Positions 45,601 to 54,118 of a stretch of DNA of 64,000 nt are shown piece by piece. The DNA lies in contig JACKPB010000013.1 of assembly GCA_024233875.1 (NCBI GenBank), positions 52,154 through 116,153 on the forward strand, in the 5' to 3' direction. Each line of letters begins with the position of its first letter. The stretch's first letter is position 1. This DNA is from Leptospiraceae bacterium (GTDB lineage Bacteria; Spirochaetota; Leptospiria; Leptospirales; Leptospiraceae). Under the pieces are notes generated by a model that had not been told where the DNA came from, did no database searches, and saw only the letters and a list, made by a program, of their open reading frames with translations. The translations under genes were made by a program, and so were the position numbers.

Positions 45601-46778
45601 CTATAGCAACCTCAAAAAAGGAAAAAGACTTCCAAACTTTTTTTCAATCAATAAATCATTTGTTTATCAATTTCTTATCCAGAAGGAAAAATTTTGAACA
45701 AATTCAATCTGAAATTGAAATTTGGTTGGATAGCTATGATATCAAACACTATCCCGAAGAAGAAATACTCTTAGTTCTTCAAAAAGAATTTATAAAGACT
45801 CTATCTTCCGATCAGGGCAATCGATTTGACTTTGAGACAAATTTGAAAAAAAATGAGAATATAAGAAATGTCTTAGAAGAAAATATACCATCAAAATTTA
45901 CTCTGTACTACAATTATTGTAGAGCTTTCATAGAACTTATGACCGGTGATCCTGAGGAAGCTCTCCGGTATTCCGATCGTTCCCTGCAGAATGAATTCAT
46001 TCCCTTAGACATTCTCCTGATCATAGAATTCCAATTTCTCAACACTTATCTCCGTCTCATCATTGCACTCAATCAATGGATCAATGAAAAAGATGTCATC
46101 ACTACAAAATGGAATGATTCAATCAAGTCCGGAGTGATTTTTATAAAAAAATGGAGCGAGTATTCTTCTATAAATTTTTCTCATAAATACAATTTATTGA
46201 AAGCAGGAAGTGATCTGATATCCAATGAACTTTCCGGATTCATAGAAAATTTAAACAAATCACTCGAACACTCTAAAAACTACGGTTTTCTTTTTGAGGA
46301 AGCCCTAGCCCACGAAATCTACATTCTCTTCTGGGGTTCCAAGAATCAGGAACAATTTGTCAAAGCAGGAGCGATTGAAGCCCATTATGCTTATGAAAGA
46401 TGGGGCTGTAGTAGTAAGACCCAAAATATGGAATCTATATTTCCCTTTCTAAAGAGAGAAAATCGGGAGTACAGATACGGAAGGAATCGACTGGCCGATC
46501 CGGGTACTACAGGAACCACGATTGCTTCCATTCAAACTTCCAAAAGTACATTCAATGCACATAAAAATGAAGTCTTAGATTTCAATTCAGTTCTGAAAGC
46601 ATCTCAAACAATTTCGGGAGAAATAGAATTAGGTAGACTTCTTTCTAAAATGATACGAATTCTCATGGAAGTATCGGGTGGGGATACGGGAATATTCATT
46701 CTGGTCGATAGGGATAAGAATCATGAATTGGTAATGCATGTAGAAGCTGAAAACCGTTTGAGATCCAAAAAATTATAA
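42633..46778 (+). CDS. Ser/Thr kinase-ATPase-GAF-SpoIIE protein, N-terminal part ended by an in-frame stop
   Basis: Encodes 1,381 residues of a longer multidomain protein. Residues about 8-265 are a Hanks-type kinase: HRDLKPQNIIF catalytic loop, IDFGLAKV (DFG) and SPEQTGRMNRSVDYRTDFYS. Residues about 290-620 form an AAA/STAND-type ATPase (Walker A LSGESGSGKTALVNE, Walker B VIYIDDLQFAD). A TPR-like helical region follows to about 1290, then the start of a GAF domain. TAA at 46776-46778 cuts the GAF domain; the same frame continues as ILSHKKLNEIEIAETVVNYV and on through SpoIIE to 47843. Such predictor-kinase/SpoIIE giants are common in leptospires and control a downstream partner switch, here the next two genes. 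Product may be inactive in output. Confidence 0.85.
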   Translation: MKLNDIEIIKELYSGKRSVVYRGIHKNKHVIVKFLKNDYPSVEEIQASNREFQLLKNLNFPNIIRVQFIDRIQNNIVLVFEDIGGKSLQDILSEKQKIALPEFFTISMQITEGLRDIHNLNIVHRDLKPQNIIFNADTNLVQIIDFGLAKVMDRENALSIKHSLEGTMSYISPEQTGRMNRSVDYRTDFYSLGVTFYQLLSGVLPFISEDQVELIHCHMARDPNPLFEYGIPVPISNIVMKLMNKIPEDRYQSAEGILNDLIEVQNLYYNSKSSKSKNSFQNKEYQPGRNDTTSKFLIPEMLYGRGKESLKLFTAFKKITKGERKTLVLSGESGSGKTALVNEVHKPLIEYRGFFISAGFERNRSTHLKKILTDLLTDLFGQINTQRETVLQHFKSVLKSSLKENQVYISRLIPEAKFLLDSDDSITNDPEDSQYYKIVTKLIHDVSSTDHPLVIYIDDLQFADSESLTDLFRFLSFPDFKYLMTVLSIQTDSNQNQNDFKSFWEGIRSTGMEVIELPMKPLKIDDINRLTSDTLKCDWESSMQISEILYEKTGGNPRHVHLQLEDLYRKELVYFENKWKWKIEEIRRIPYSENRIQRILSSLPNLDKTTSSILFLTSCLKSDFSIDIINSLLGLKSDSIDRALNILIEEKYLLRNESNFQFIDSRLKERIYKKLTSSKRKNLHKKIAGFYKKLSESDRSNSSKYIYEIADHLKLSGKPNDGDALESYIQIQLAAREKAEASGLYKEALDYLNQAKSYLSIKPIINHETINEIYHSLIYLKFRLGDYTDAEKDYNFLQSQNLTDSERISSYTIYAGLLYRRNRFRETLDLCLQTLDLLNERIESEEEAQIIFGNFDLIIERRNTSHLVDSRFQKSDKNSEAIMEILPFAILSAQALSLSIFSQLIAKMLKYTMEKGFFPTSPLAFFFYSQILITHRDKITSGLIVSDLAQKSGIENKKGYLSQALYYFLSSKFEIISETKRYPIFSLKKSIATSKKEKDFQTFFQSINHLFINFLSRRKNFEQIQSEIEIWLDSYDIKHYPEEEILLVLQKEFIKTLSSDQGNRFDFETNLKKNENIRNVLEENIPSKFTLYYNYCRAFIELMTGDPEEALRYSDRSLQNEFIPLDILLIIEFQFLNTYLRLIIALNQWINEKDVITTKWNDSIKSGVIFIKKWSEYSSINFSHKYNLLKAGSDLISNELSGFIENLNKSLEHSKNYGFLFEEALAHEIYILFWGSKNQEQFVKAGAIEAHYAYERWGCSSKTQNMESIFPFLKRENREYRYGRNRLADPGTTGTTIASIQTSKSTFNAHKNEVLDFNSVLKASQTISGEIELGRLLSKMIRILMEVSGGDTGIFILVDRDKNHELVMHVEAENRLRSKKL

Positions 46779-46964
46779 ATTCTATCTCATAAAAAATTAA
46801 ATGAAATCGAGATTGCAGAAACTGTAGTCAATTATGTAGCCAGAACCAAGAGAAGTATTGTTCTCGATTCTGCCCACCAGAGTGGAGACTTTACTAAAGA
46901 TTCTTACATTTCCAAACATCTTATTCAATCCCTCCTCTGTTTTCCCATTCAGAGCCAATCCAAA

Positions 46965-47843
46965 TTGATCGGTATTGTTTATATAGAGAATAATCTTGTG
47001 ACCAACGCATTCTCTAAAGATAGAATAGAGCTCCTGAATCTCTTGTCATCCCAGATCGCCATCTCTATTGAAAACTCCAGGTTGATGAAGGAAGTGGTTG
47101 AAGTCACAAAGGAAAAGGCGAAGGCATCCACAGCAATGGAAATCGCTAAGGACATGCAAACCTGTCTCATTCCAAATAGTCCTGTAGTCGGGGGATTCGA
47201 TATTTCTGTTTACATGGAAACCTGTGATGAGGTCGGTGGGGATTATTTTGACGTTATCAATGATGGAACTAGAGATTGGTTCATCATTGGTGACGTCTCA
47301 GGACACGGGGTAAAGTCAGGAATGGTGATGATGATGGCTCAGGTAGCAATTCACACCGCACTGAAATTTTTTGAAGAGAAATCAAATCTAGAAGATATAA
47401 TTCAAAAGGTAAATCAGGTGATCTCTACCAATATATCTATCATGAATGCTGAAAAATATATTTCATTTTCAATATTTTTGAGAGAAGAAGATAAATTTCA
47501 TTTTTTAGGACTCCATCTCCCTGTAATACTTTTTCGGGCAAAAGAAAAAACAATCGAAATCCTTGAAACCACAGGATCCTGGCTGGGATACTGTGAATTC
47601 ATGAATGATTTTCCTTTAGGAGAATTTCAAATGAATTCGGGAGACATTTTATTTCTCTACACGGATGGTGTTACGGAAGGAAGAAATCATAAAGGGGAAA
47701 TGCTTATGGATACGGGGATAAAGAATTTCCTATTGGAGTTTTATGAATTGAATACAGAAGAACTCAAAAAGGAATTTCTAAAGATCTTATTGAATTATGA
47801 AAATGAAGATGATATTACTTTTATGATCATAAAGAAAAAATAA
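46965..47843 (+). CDS. C-terminal fragment of the split protein: GAF end plus SpoIIE (PP2C-type) phosphatase
   Basis: Same frame as the preceding part; from 46779 it is open continuously, and the start at 46965 is simply a possible re-initiation codon without a good ribosome-binding site. It contains the end of GAF (IELLNLLSSQIAISIENSRL), then a SpoIIE phosphatase with metal-site motifs CDEVGGDYFDVI, IIGDVSGHGVKSGMVM and ILFLYTDGVTEGRN. The natural role is to dephosphorylate a STAS-type anti-anti-sigma factor such as the protein at 48345. Whether this fragment is made on its own is unknown; one sense codon in place of the TAA would restore a roughly 1,736-residue protein. Confidence 0.8.
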   Translation: MIGIVYIENNLVTNAFSKDRIELLNLLSSQIAISIENSRLMKEVVEVTKEKAKASTAMEIAKDMQTCLIPNSPVVGGFDISVYMETCDEVGGDYFDVINDGTRDWFIIGDVSGHGVKSGMVMMMAQVAIHTALKFFEEKSNLEDIIQKVNQVISTNISIMNAEKYISFSIFLREEDKFHFLGLHLPVILFRAKEKTIEILETTGSWLGYCEFMNDFPLGEFQMNSGDILFLYTDGVTEGRNHKGEMLMDTGIKNFLLEFYELNTEELKKEFLKILLNYENEDDITFMIIKKK

Positions 47844-47859
47844 ACCGGAAAGTTAGAGA

Positions 47860-48339
47860 ATGAATAAAATAGAATTTTCAGCCATACCCAACTACGACAT
47901 TCTGAACAATATGTCCGATCAGATCCACAGGGTTCTCGGCGGATCTCCTAAAAATATAATTGAATCCTGTGAATCCGCATCCTGGGAATTATTAGAAAAT
48001 GCTATCAAGTACGGATCCGCTCAGAACAATCAGAAAGAGGTAAAATATGAATTTACCTCAACAGAATCAGAAATCATTATAAAAATTTCAAATGGATTTG
48101 ACAGGAAAGAAAGTCTGATGGAGTATTTAAAAATCATGGATAAAATCCATAGTACGGAAGATAAATCCTCCCTCTATATCAATCGACTTTCTGAAATATT
48201 AGAAAATCCTAAATCAACTAAAAGTCAACTGGGATTGTACAAAATTGCTGCCGAGACTGATTTTGTTCTGAACTATCATATCGAAGATCAGGTTTTGATC
48301 ACTACCGCTGTACTATCACTGGACAATAAGGGAGATTGA
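47860..48339 (+). CDS. Anti-sigma-like kinase (HATPase_c_2, RsbW-type)
   Basis: Encodes 159 residues. The N box of a GHKL ATPase is visible as WELLENAIKYGSAQ; the remaining boxes are weak. It starts 16 bases after the SpoIIE stop and ends just before a STAS-like gene, the standard order of a partner-switching module in which such a kinase phosphorylates the STAS protein and binds a sigma factor or other target. No sigma factor is nearby. Assigned from the N box and context. Confidence 0.65.
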   Translation: MNKIEFSAIPNYDILNNMSDQIHRVLGGSPKNIIESCESASWELLENAIKYGSAQNNQKEVKYEFTSTESEIIIKISNGFDRKESLMEYLKIMDKIHSTEDKSSLYINRLSEILENPKSTKSQLGLYKIAAETDFVLNYHIEDQVLITTAVLSLDNKGD

Positions 48340-48344
48340 ATGCT

Positions 48345-48701
48345 ATGGACCCTTTAGAAATAGATGATTTTTCAATTCGTATTGAAGAATCTACTGATGA
48401 GTTTAAAATATTCTGGAAAGGAAAGTGTAGATTGAAAGATCCGCAGAAAAATCTTTCCCCTTTTCTCGAAGAAGTAGTCCAGAATTCGAAAGATAAGATT
48501 TTGATTGTTGATTTTACTGATCTGAGCTTCACCACCTCCTCTACCTTTCCCACTCTTCTGAAATTCATGAGAAATTGCAGTGAACAAAAAATCGAAACCA
48601 AATTTATTTATGATGGAACTTCAAGATGGCAAGAGGTGACTTTCCATTCATTGAATCAGGTCAAAAGAAATCTCAATCATATAGAAATCTTACCCAAGTA
48701 A
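48345..48701 (+). CDS. STAS-like protein (anti-anti-sigma type)
   Basis: Encodes 118 residues from the ATG at 48345; an in-frame TTG at 48336 overlaps the previous stop but is too close to the GGAG. The pattern KILIVDFTDLSFTTSSTFPT followed by a helix fits the STAS fold, with the Ser/Thr-rich segment at the usual phosphorylation site. Partner of the two preceding genes in an RsbV/W/U-like switch. The next 180 bases are non-coding. Confidence 0.65.
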   Translation: MDPLEIDDFSIRIEESTDEFKIFWKGKCRLKDPQKNLSPFLEEVVQNSKDKILIVDFTDLSFTTSSTFPTLLKFMRNCSEQKIETKFIYDGTSRWQEVTFHSLNQVKRNLNHIEILPK

Positions 48702-48884
48702 TTTCAAATTTGAGGGAACTGTTTCTACCACTAAAAACTCACGTCATTACCTTTCCATTACCAAAGAAATCAAAGATTCCAATGGGAACCCTTCGGGAAA
48801 GATTGTAACAATCTATGCCCATTTAGATGCATTTCTCAATTCAACAAAGCGATTTTGAATATTTTCATGAAAAACTAATTATCT

Positions 48885-49047
48885 ACTCACATTACGCAAA
48901 GAAGCGAAATCTGAGGTTGCAGGGAGCCTGCCGGCAGCTTGGGCTATCGCCCAAACCCATATTTTTATTGATTTATTAGCAAAAAATGATTTTGATTTTA
49001 AACTAAAAAAAAATTTAGAAAAATAAAATACTGCGTAAGATGAGTTA
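48885..49047 (+). repeat. MITE-like interspersed repeat, copy 2
   Basis: Full-length copy with ends ACTCACATTACGCA and TGCGTAAGATGAGTTA (inverted, 13 of 15 matching). The GC-rich half folds into CTGCCGGCAG and TTGGGCTATCGCCCAA. A lone extra right end (TTGCGTAAGGTGAGTTATC) lies at 49096-49114, perhaps from an older insertion. Confidence 0.8.
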
Positions 49048-49277
49048 TCTATTAATAGATTCAAATAAAAATTAAAATGTTTATAAGAAAATAAATTGCG
49101 TAAGGTGAGTTATCAACGAAAACTGGAATATCAATTCATTAAGATAGATTCCCATCCGGATCATTGGGGAAGAATCTCCCTTAGAATTTGGATGGATACC
49201 GAGAGAACCCGGGATAGGAATAGTTTCATGTATAACTAATTTTTAATCATTCTATCGGGATGGATAAGGCAGGGAAA

Positions 49278-51044
49278 ATGAGATCTATCAAAGAAATTTC
49301 AAAAAGTATTGCTGAAATAGGCATCAGACAGAATCAAACGAAAAATTTTCAAAGAAAAATTAAGTTATCTAATATTCTGTCTATCATTCTCCTTCTGAAC
49401 AATTCTCTTTATATACCCTTATTTATATTCCTGGGATTGCGGGAAGTTCTATTGAATTTAATCTTAGGATCACTCATATATGCTCTTTCCCCAATCTTAA
49501 ACCATTTTGAGAAATTCAAAGTATCAAGAATACTACTGATTGTAAATGCCGCGGCATTAGTTACTTATTTTAATATTTTATTCGGCAAACAAGCTAATAT
49601 TTATTTATTTTATATCGTATTTTCATCCTTACCCTTTTTACTCTTTGAAGACAGAGAAACTTACTCCTTTTATTTTGTATTGATCATTGCTCTAATTAGT
49701 TTTGTATTTAGCGAACTGATGTTTCATTTTCAAATCTTCCCTACGTTACTTACGTCCAATCAGAGTTACTACCTCTCCTTTTTTACCTTTGTAGCAACTT
49801 TCTTTATGATTTTTGCCATTATTTTTAATTTTTATCAAATCACCCAAAAAGCTGAAGAAGATTTACTATCGATTAAGGAAAAGCAGGATGGAGATTATTT
49901 TTTAACCTCGATGATCATTGAACCCCTCTTTCGAAATTTCAACACAGCCGGGTTTATTGAAACTGAAATGCTTACAAAACAAAAGAAAGATTTTATATAT
50001 AAAGGGAAAACCTATGAGTTGGGGGGAGATATCAGTATCATAGGAACTCTAAATTTTTACGGAATCAATTATACAATGGTCATCAATGCGGACGCTATGG
50101 GAAAATCAATGCAGGGTGCGGGAGGTGCTATAGTATTGGGAACGGTGATCAACTCGATCCTCTCAAGATACAATGGAGTCTCTATAAAAATGCAACCCGG
50201 GACCTGGTTGAAAACTACCCTCAGAGAGTTGCAAAATGTTTTTGTTGAATTTGATGGATCTATGTTTATTTCCTGTATTCTCGGATTGATCAGCTGGAAT
50301 TCAGCCAAGTTTACTTTTTTCAATTCAGAACATCCGTCAGCAATTATCCTGAGGGACAATAAAGCCAACTTCATTCCTGATACACCCATCAAGAAAATTG
50401 GTTTTCCCGATCAATTTTTTCGGGAACCAATTATCGATGAATTTCAATTGCTACCGGGAGATATTTTGATTTTGGGAAGTGATGGAAGAGATGACATCAA
50501 CCTCACTTCTGATCAGGAGACCCGGAATATCAACTCGGATGAAAATCTATTCTTGCACATCATCGAATCTGTCAGGGGTGAACTTCATCTGGTACCGGAT
50601 GAAATCAAAAAATATGGAGAATCCATTGATGATCTCTCTCTGGTAAAGATAAAAATATCCGATAGTTTTCTAATCAAAGAAGAAAGTAAAATCGATAAAA
50701 CTCAAATCTTAGACTTGATCAGGACATTTCATTATCAGGACGCTCTCGACCTTCTTGAAAGCAGAGAAACTCAGGAGATCAATGAATTTACACTCTTTTA
50801 CAAAGCTCTGTGCATGGAAAAATTAGGTATGGGGAATGCGGCACTCTCTATATTAGAAATACATGATCTATTAAAAGACTATATTCCCGGAATTTTTCTC
50901 CGTAGCAATATCTATTTCAGACGAGGTAAATTTGAAAAAGCTCTCTCCGAAATTCAAAAAATTCCCCTGAGTTCTCCTGAATATCCAAAGGCAGAATTGA
51001 TCCTAAAAAAAATTCAAAAGAAACTGAAATCCTTAAAAATCTAG
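49278..51044 (+). CDS. Membrane-bound SpoIIE-type phosphatase with C-terminal TPR-like region
   Basis: Encodes 588 residues from the ATG at 49278 (AAGG eight bases before; an ATG six codons upstream is possible). Six hydrophobic segments at about residues 30-195, a coiled linker, then a SpoIIE/PP2C-like domain: YELGGDISIIG, VINADAMGKSMQGAGGAIVL and GDILILGSDGRDDI, which carry the metal-site Asp and Gly positions in diverged form. About 130 C-terminal residues look like TPR (FYKALCMEKLGMGNAALSIL). It probably dephosphorylates a STAS-type regulator; no partner follows, though the STAS gene at 48345 is close. Monocistronic after a MITE-like repeat. Confidence 0.82.
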   Translation: MRSIKEISKSIAEIGIRQNQTKNFQRKIKLSNILSIILLLNNSLYIPLFIFLGLREVLLNLILGSLIYALSPILNHFEKFKVSRILLIVNAAALVTYFNILFGKQANIYLFYIVFSSLPFLLFEDRETYSFYFVLIIALISFVFSELMFHFQIFPTLLTSNQSYYLSFFTFVATFFMIFAIIFNFYQITQKAEEDLLSIKEKQDGDYFLTSMIIEPLFRNFNTAGFIETEMLTKQKKDFIYKGKTYELGGDISIIGTLNFYGINYTMVINADAMGKSMQGAGGAIVLGTVINSILSRYNGVSIKMQPGTWLKTTLRELQNVFVEFDGSMFISCILGLISWNSAKFTFFNSEHPSAIILRDNKANFIPDTPIKKIGFPDQFFREPIIDEFQLLPGDILILGSDGRDDINLTSDQETRNINSDENLFLHIIESVRGELHLVPDEIKKYGESIDDLSLVKIKISDSFLIKEESKIDKTQILDLIRTFHYQDALDLLESRETQEINEFTLFYKALCMEKLGMGNAALSILEIHDLLKDYIPGIFLRSNIYFRRGKFEKALSEIQKIPLSSPEYPKAELILKKIQKKLKSLKI

Positions 51045-51065
51045 AATGATAGTATTCTTTTTGTA

Positions 51066-52271
51066 CTACAACCAATCTTTTTTCTTGAAGTAGGCAACCA
51101 TCACCAATAGAATGGAAATCATCACTCCCCATACAGTAAAGTATCCGTACTTAAACTTCAATTCGGGCATGTATTCAAAATTCATTCCGTAGATTCCCGC
51201 GATAAAAGTGAGCGGTATGAAAATCGTAGCTACTGTAGTCAGAACCTTCATAGTTTCGTTCATTTTCTGACTGAGGGAAGAGAAATATATATTCGTCAAA
51301 CTTTCCAGTGCAGAGTATGTTGCATTTGCTTCTTCGATGGCATTGGAGCAACTATTGGATAGGTCCCGGAAGTACTTCCGTGTAGGTTCATTCAAAAAAT
51401 GTGTCCTATCGTGAAGTATATTGGTAAGTGCTTCCTTGAAGGGGGTCAGGGATTTTTTGATTTTGCTAACATCTTTCTTGTTTTTTTCAATCAATAAAAT
51501 TGTGGATTGTTGGGGGTTGGTCAGAGTTTGTTTTTCAATCAATCCTACTTCATGATTGATCGATTCGAGGGTTTCAAAATAATTGTCAAGAATCGCATCG
51601 AGCAATTGAAAGAGAAGAAAATCACACTCCCGCTTTCTCACCATCCCCAGATCCTGACGCATACGATCACGGATGTGATTGAAGTGATCTCCCACCTCTT
51701 CCTGAAAAGAAATGAGGAAGTTCTTACCCAGAACAAAGGAGAGTTGCTCTATTTCGAGATGATTTTTTTCATCCTTTAGTATGGATTTGATACTGAAGAA
51801 AATATAATCCTCATAGTCTTCCATCTTTGGTCTCTGGGTTGTATCCACGATCTGTCTTACAATCAAACTTTCAAGATTCAAATGATTTCCCAGTTTTTCA
51901 ATTAATTCCACATCGTGAATTCCATGGATATTCAACCAATAATTGAACTCGCTATCATTCTTATCGATACTTTCATATTCGGTCAGAGTAGATGATTCAG
52001 AACATTCCTGAGAATTGTACCTGAACAATTGCATCTGGGCCTCTTCAAGTTTCTTTTCTCCGATAAAGGCATATTCGGACTTGTTTTTGGATTCACTTCG
52101 TAGTTTTGAGTAAAAATTAAAATCGATCCCCGTGATACTACCGGTAATTTCGGTGAGGGATCGGAAGCTTTTCAAAAGTATCTCATCCGGGTTTTTCAAT
52201 GCCTGAAGAATATTTTCCGGTCTCAAGGGATCGATGATGTTTTTTTTAAAAGTATCCTGTTTTGATTTCAT
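51066..52271 (-). CDS. corA: CorA-family Mg2+/Co2+ transporter
   Basis: Pentameric inner-membrane channel for divalent cations. The large N-terminal cytoplasmic domain includes the conserved helical stalk (KSLTPFKEALTNILHDRTHF and on). The two C-terminal spans are separated by the signature YGMNFEYMPEL, and the protein ends in a basic KKKDWL. The ATG lies at 52271. Length (401) is within the family, with a slightly extended N-terminus. Convergent with the SpoIIE phosphatase, only about 20 bases apart. The ion (Mg2+, Co2+, Ni2+ or Zn2+) is not determined by sequence. Confidence 0.92.
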   Translation of the reverse strand: MKSKQDTFKKNIIDPLRPENILQALKNPDEILLKSFRSLTEITGSITGIDFNFYSKLRSESKNKSEYAFIGEKKLEEAQMQLFRYNSQECSESSTLTEYESIDKNDSEFNYWLNIHGIHDVELIEKLGNHLNLESLIVRQIVDTTQRPKMEDYEDYIFFSIKSILKDEKNHLEIEQLSFVLGKNFLISFQEEVGDHFNHIRDRMRQDLGMVRKRECDFLLFQLLDAILDNYFETLESINHEVGLIEKQTLTNPQQSTILLIEKNKKDVSKIKKSLTPFKEALTNILHDRTHFLNEPTRKYFRDLSNSCSNAIEEANATYSALESLTNIYFSSLSQKMNETMKVLTTVATIFIPLTFIAGIYGMNFEYMPELKFKYGYFTVWGVMISILLVMVAYFKKKDWL

Positions 52272-52784
52272 AGTACAAATTCACTCCCGGAGATTTGAAT
52301 TCTTTTTATTCAAAAAAATTAGGAGAACTTACTTTTGAAAATATGAATCAACTCAGATTTTCTGAAAAGGGATTTTTTTTCGATCTTCAAATTTATTGAT
52401 TAAGTATTTACCTAAATAGCAGTACTTTAGAGAGAAATCTTCCTACTCATCTTTTAGAAACTTATAGGCATTTTCATTTGAGACTCGGTACATAACGAAC
52501 ACCGTAAACTCAACTTTCTCCCGTTTCAGTTCAGGGGTTCAATGAAGTCGGATCTCTACTCTAGGGAAGAAGTGTCTAAGTAGTTTCGAAAACTGATAGA
52601 TAAAATCTATCAATTGAAAGAAGCTATCAAAAATAATCGCCAATTCCTCTTTAGGATATGCAGGCAGATTGTAGATGATTTTCTGGTGCTTGCATTATTT
52701 TTTAAAAGACAATTAGAAAAATGTCTGAGTTTTTTTAGAAAATGATTGTAGCTCTTCTATTTTTTTAATTTGTTGAATTTAAAA
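52272..52784. other. Half-kilobase gap with a possible gene remnant
   Basis: No intact gene. A minus frame at 52443-52538 reads like the end of a protein (VEFTVFVMYRVSNENAYKFL) and stops at TAG, but has no start and only 31 codons; it may be the tail of a lost gene. Confidence 0.3.
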
Positions 52785-54029
52785 ATGAAAAATTCAGGAA
52801 GTACGACAGTTGTTTTGGTAGATGATGATGAGATTCTTCTCGGAATCATGTACGATATACTTTCTGTCTCAGGTTTTACAATTAAATCCTTTTCCGATCC
52901 ACACCTCGCTCTGAATTACTTAAAAACTCATAAAAACTACATTTTATTCACAGATTTAAACATGCCCGAAATGGAAGGGGATGAACTCATTCGAAAGGTT
53001 CTCAAGGCATTTCCCGAGGCGATCATTACGATCATATCTTCGAGTCAGGATGCAGAAAGAGCAGTGGAATTGATCAATGAGGGGATCTATGACTACCTGG
53101 TCAAACCGGTAAACCCCAAAACCCTACTTTCCCATACCCGCAGAGCCATAGAAATCCATGAGTTCCGGCAGAACAAAAATCTAGATTCCGCTCTCAAAAA
53201 AATAGAAATCGATAATGAAATCAAATGGAATGTCTGGAAGGACAATATCGTTAGAAATTCTTTGAACAGGGACAGGATAGACATCATCGGGAATCTGAAC
53301 TCCGGTCTGGTTCAGGGATCGGGAATCGGAAGTATAGTCAGTATCACAACCCTGATCAAGGCAACCTCAGAATTGAAGGATGATCATTTCATCATTCATA
53401 AAGATATCATGAATCTACTCTTTGAGAGTTCTGAGATTGCCTCACGAACCATCAACGTCCTCAACGAAATCGAGCACCTAACCAAGGATGAGATCGAAAA
53501 GAAAACTTTTTTGATCACCGAAATAGGAGAATTGATTCAATTTCAGGCAGATCACTATTCTTTCATTGCCACCTCCAGAAACCAAAAGATTCATGTCGCC
53601 AAAAACCTGAGTCTGAATGCACGGGCATCCGTAGAGCTAAATCTGGAATACTTTTTAAAGGTAGTGGATGAACTTCTGATCAATGCATTGAAATTTTCAT
53701 TAGAAAATTCTAATATTTATGTGCTTTTTGAAATCGATGATTCCGTAATGAAAATCATTTTTTTAAATTCTCCTGAGCTCAATAAAGAAGAAATCCAAAA
53801 GCTTCAAACCAATATCAACTCTACTCTTTTTGATCCTTTCATTCGATTCTCAAACTTAAGCTACAGTCGATACAGGACTCTGGATTTGGGCCTCGGGTTG
53901 ACGATAGTAGATAAAATCATGAAAAATCATAAGGGAAACATTCATATAGGAGTGATCAAAAACTATTTGGATTCCGGTATTTCTGAGAACTTGATTTCGG
54001 TAACAATAGAATTCCAGCTGAAGAAATAG
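52785..54029 (+). CDS. Response-regulator receiver fused to a histidine-kinase ATPase domain without a His box
   Basis: Encodes 414 residues from the ATG at 52785; an in-frame TTG five codons upstream has no better site. Receiver (residues about 8-125): VVLVDDDEILLG, phospho-acceptor Asp57 in FTDLNMPEMEG, conserved Lys in YDYLVKPVNP. The central region (about 150-270) is helical but shows no HE(I/L)RTP-type box. HATPase (about 285-414) has VVDELLINALKFS and LGLGLTIVDKIM. It may act as a phosphatase or a kinase with a diverged His, controlled by its own receiver. The following gene on the other strand is a 7TMR-DISM phosphatase. Confidence 0.82.
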   Translation: MKNSGSTTVVLVDDDEILLGIMYDILSVSGFTIKSFSDPHLALNYLKTHKNYILFTDLNMPEMEGDELIRKVLKAFPEAIITIISSSQDAERAVELINEGIYDYLVKPVNPKTLLSHTRRAIEIHEFRQNKNLDSALKKIEIDNEIKWNVWKDNIVRNSLNRDRIDIIGNLNSGLVQGSGIGSIVSITTLIKATSELKDDHFIIHKDIMNLLFESSEIASRTINVLNEIEHLTKDEIEKKTFLITEIGELIQFQADHYSFIATSRNQKIHVAKNLSLNARASVELNLEYFLKVVDELLINALKFSLENSNIYVLFEIDDSVMKIIFLNSPELNKEEIQKLQTNINSTLFDPFIRFSNLSYSRYRTLDLGLGLTIVDKIMKNHKGNIHIGVIKNYLDSGISENLISVTIEFQLKK

Positions 54030-54118
54030 AAACTCCTTTGAATCTTCGAAATCTCAAAAATTAGACCGGTATCTCAGTAAGTGATTCAGGGAAATCTGAG
54101 AATTGACTCCTGAGTATT

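Noticed and set aside
46778..46965. Frameshift between the two halves of the kinase-SpoIIE protein
   Set aside because: Both halves are in the same frame (start-to-start distance divisible by three) and the intervening codons read as normal GAF sequence; only one stop codon separates them.
29434..47843. Stop-codon reassignment to explain the in-frame TAA and TAG codons
   Set aside because: Many intact genes here end in TAA at the family-typical position, so the few internal stops are better explained as mutations or errors.
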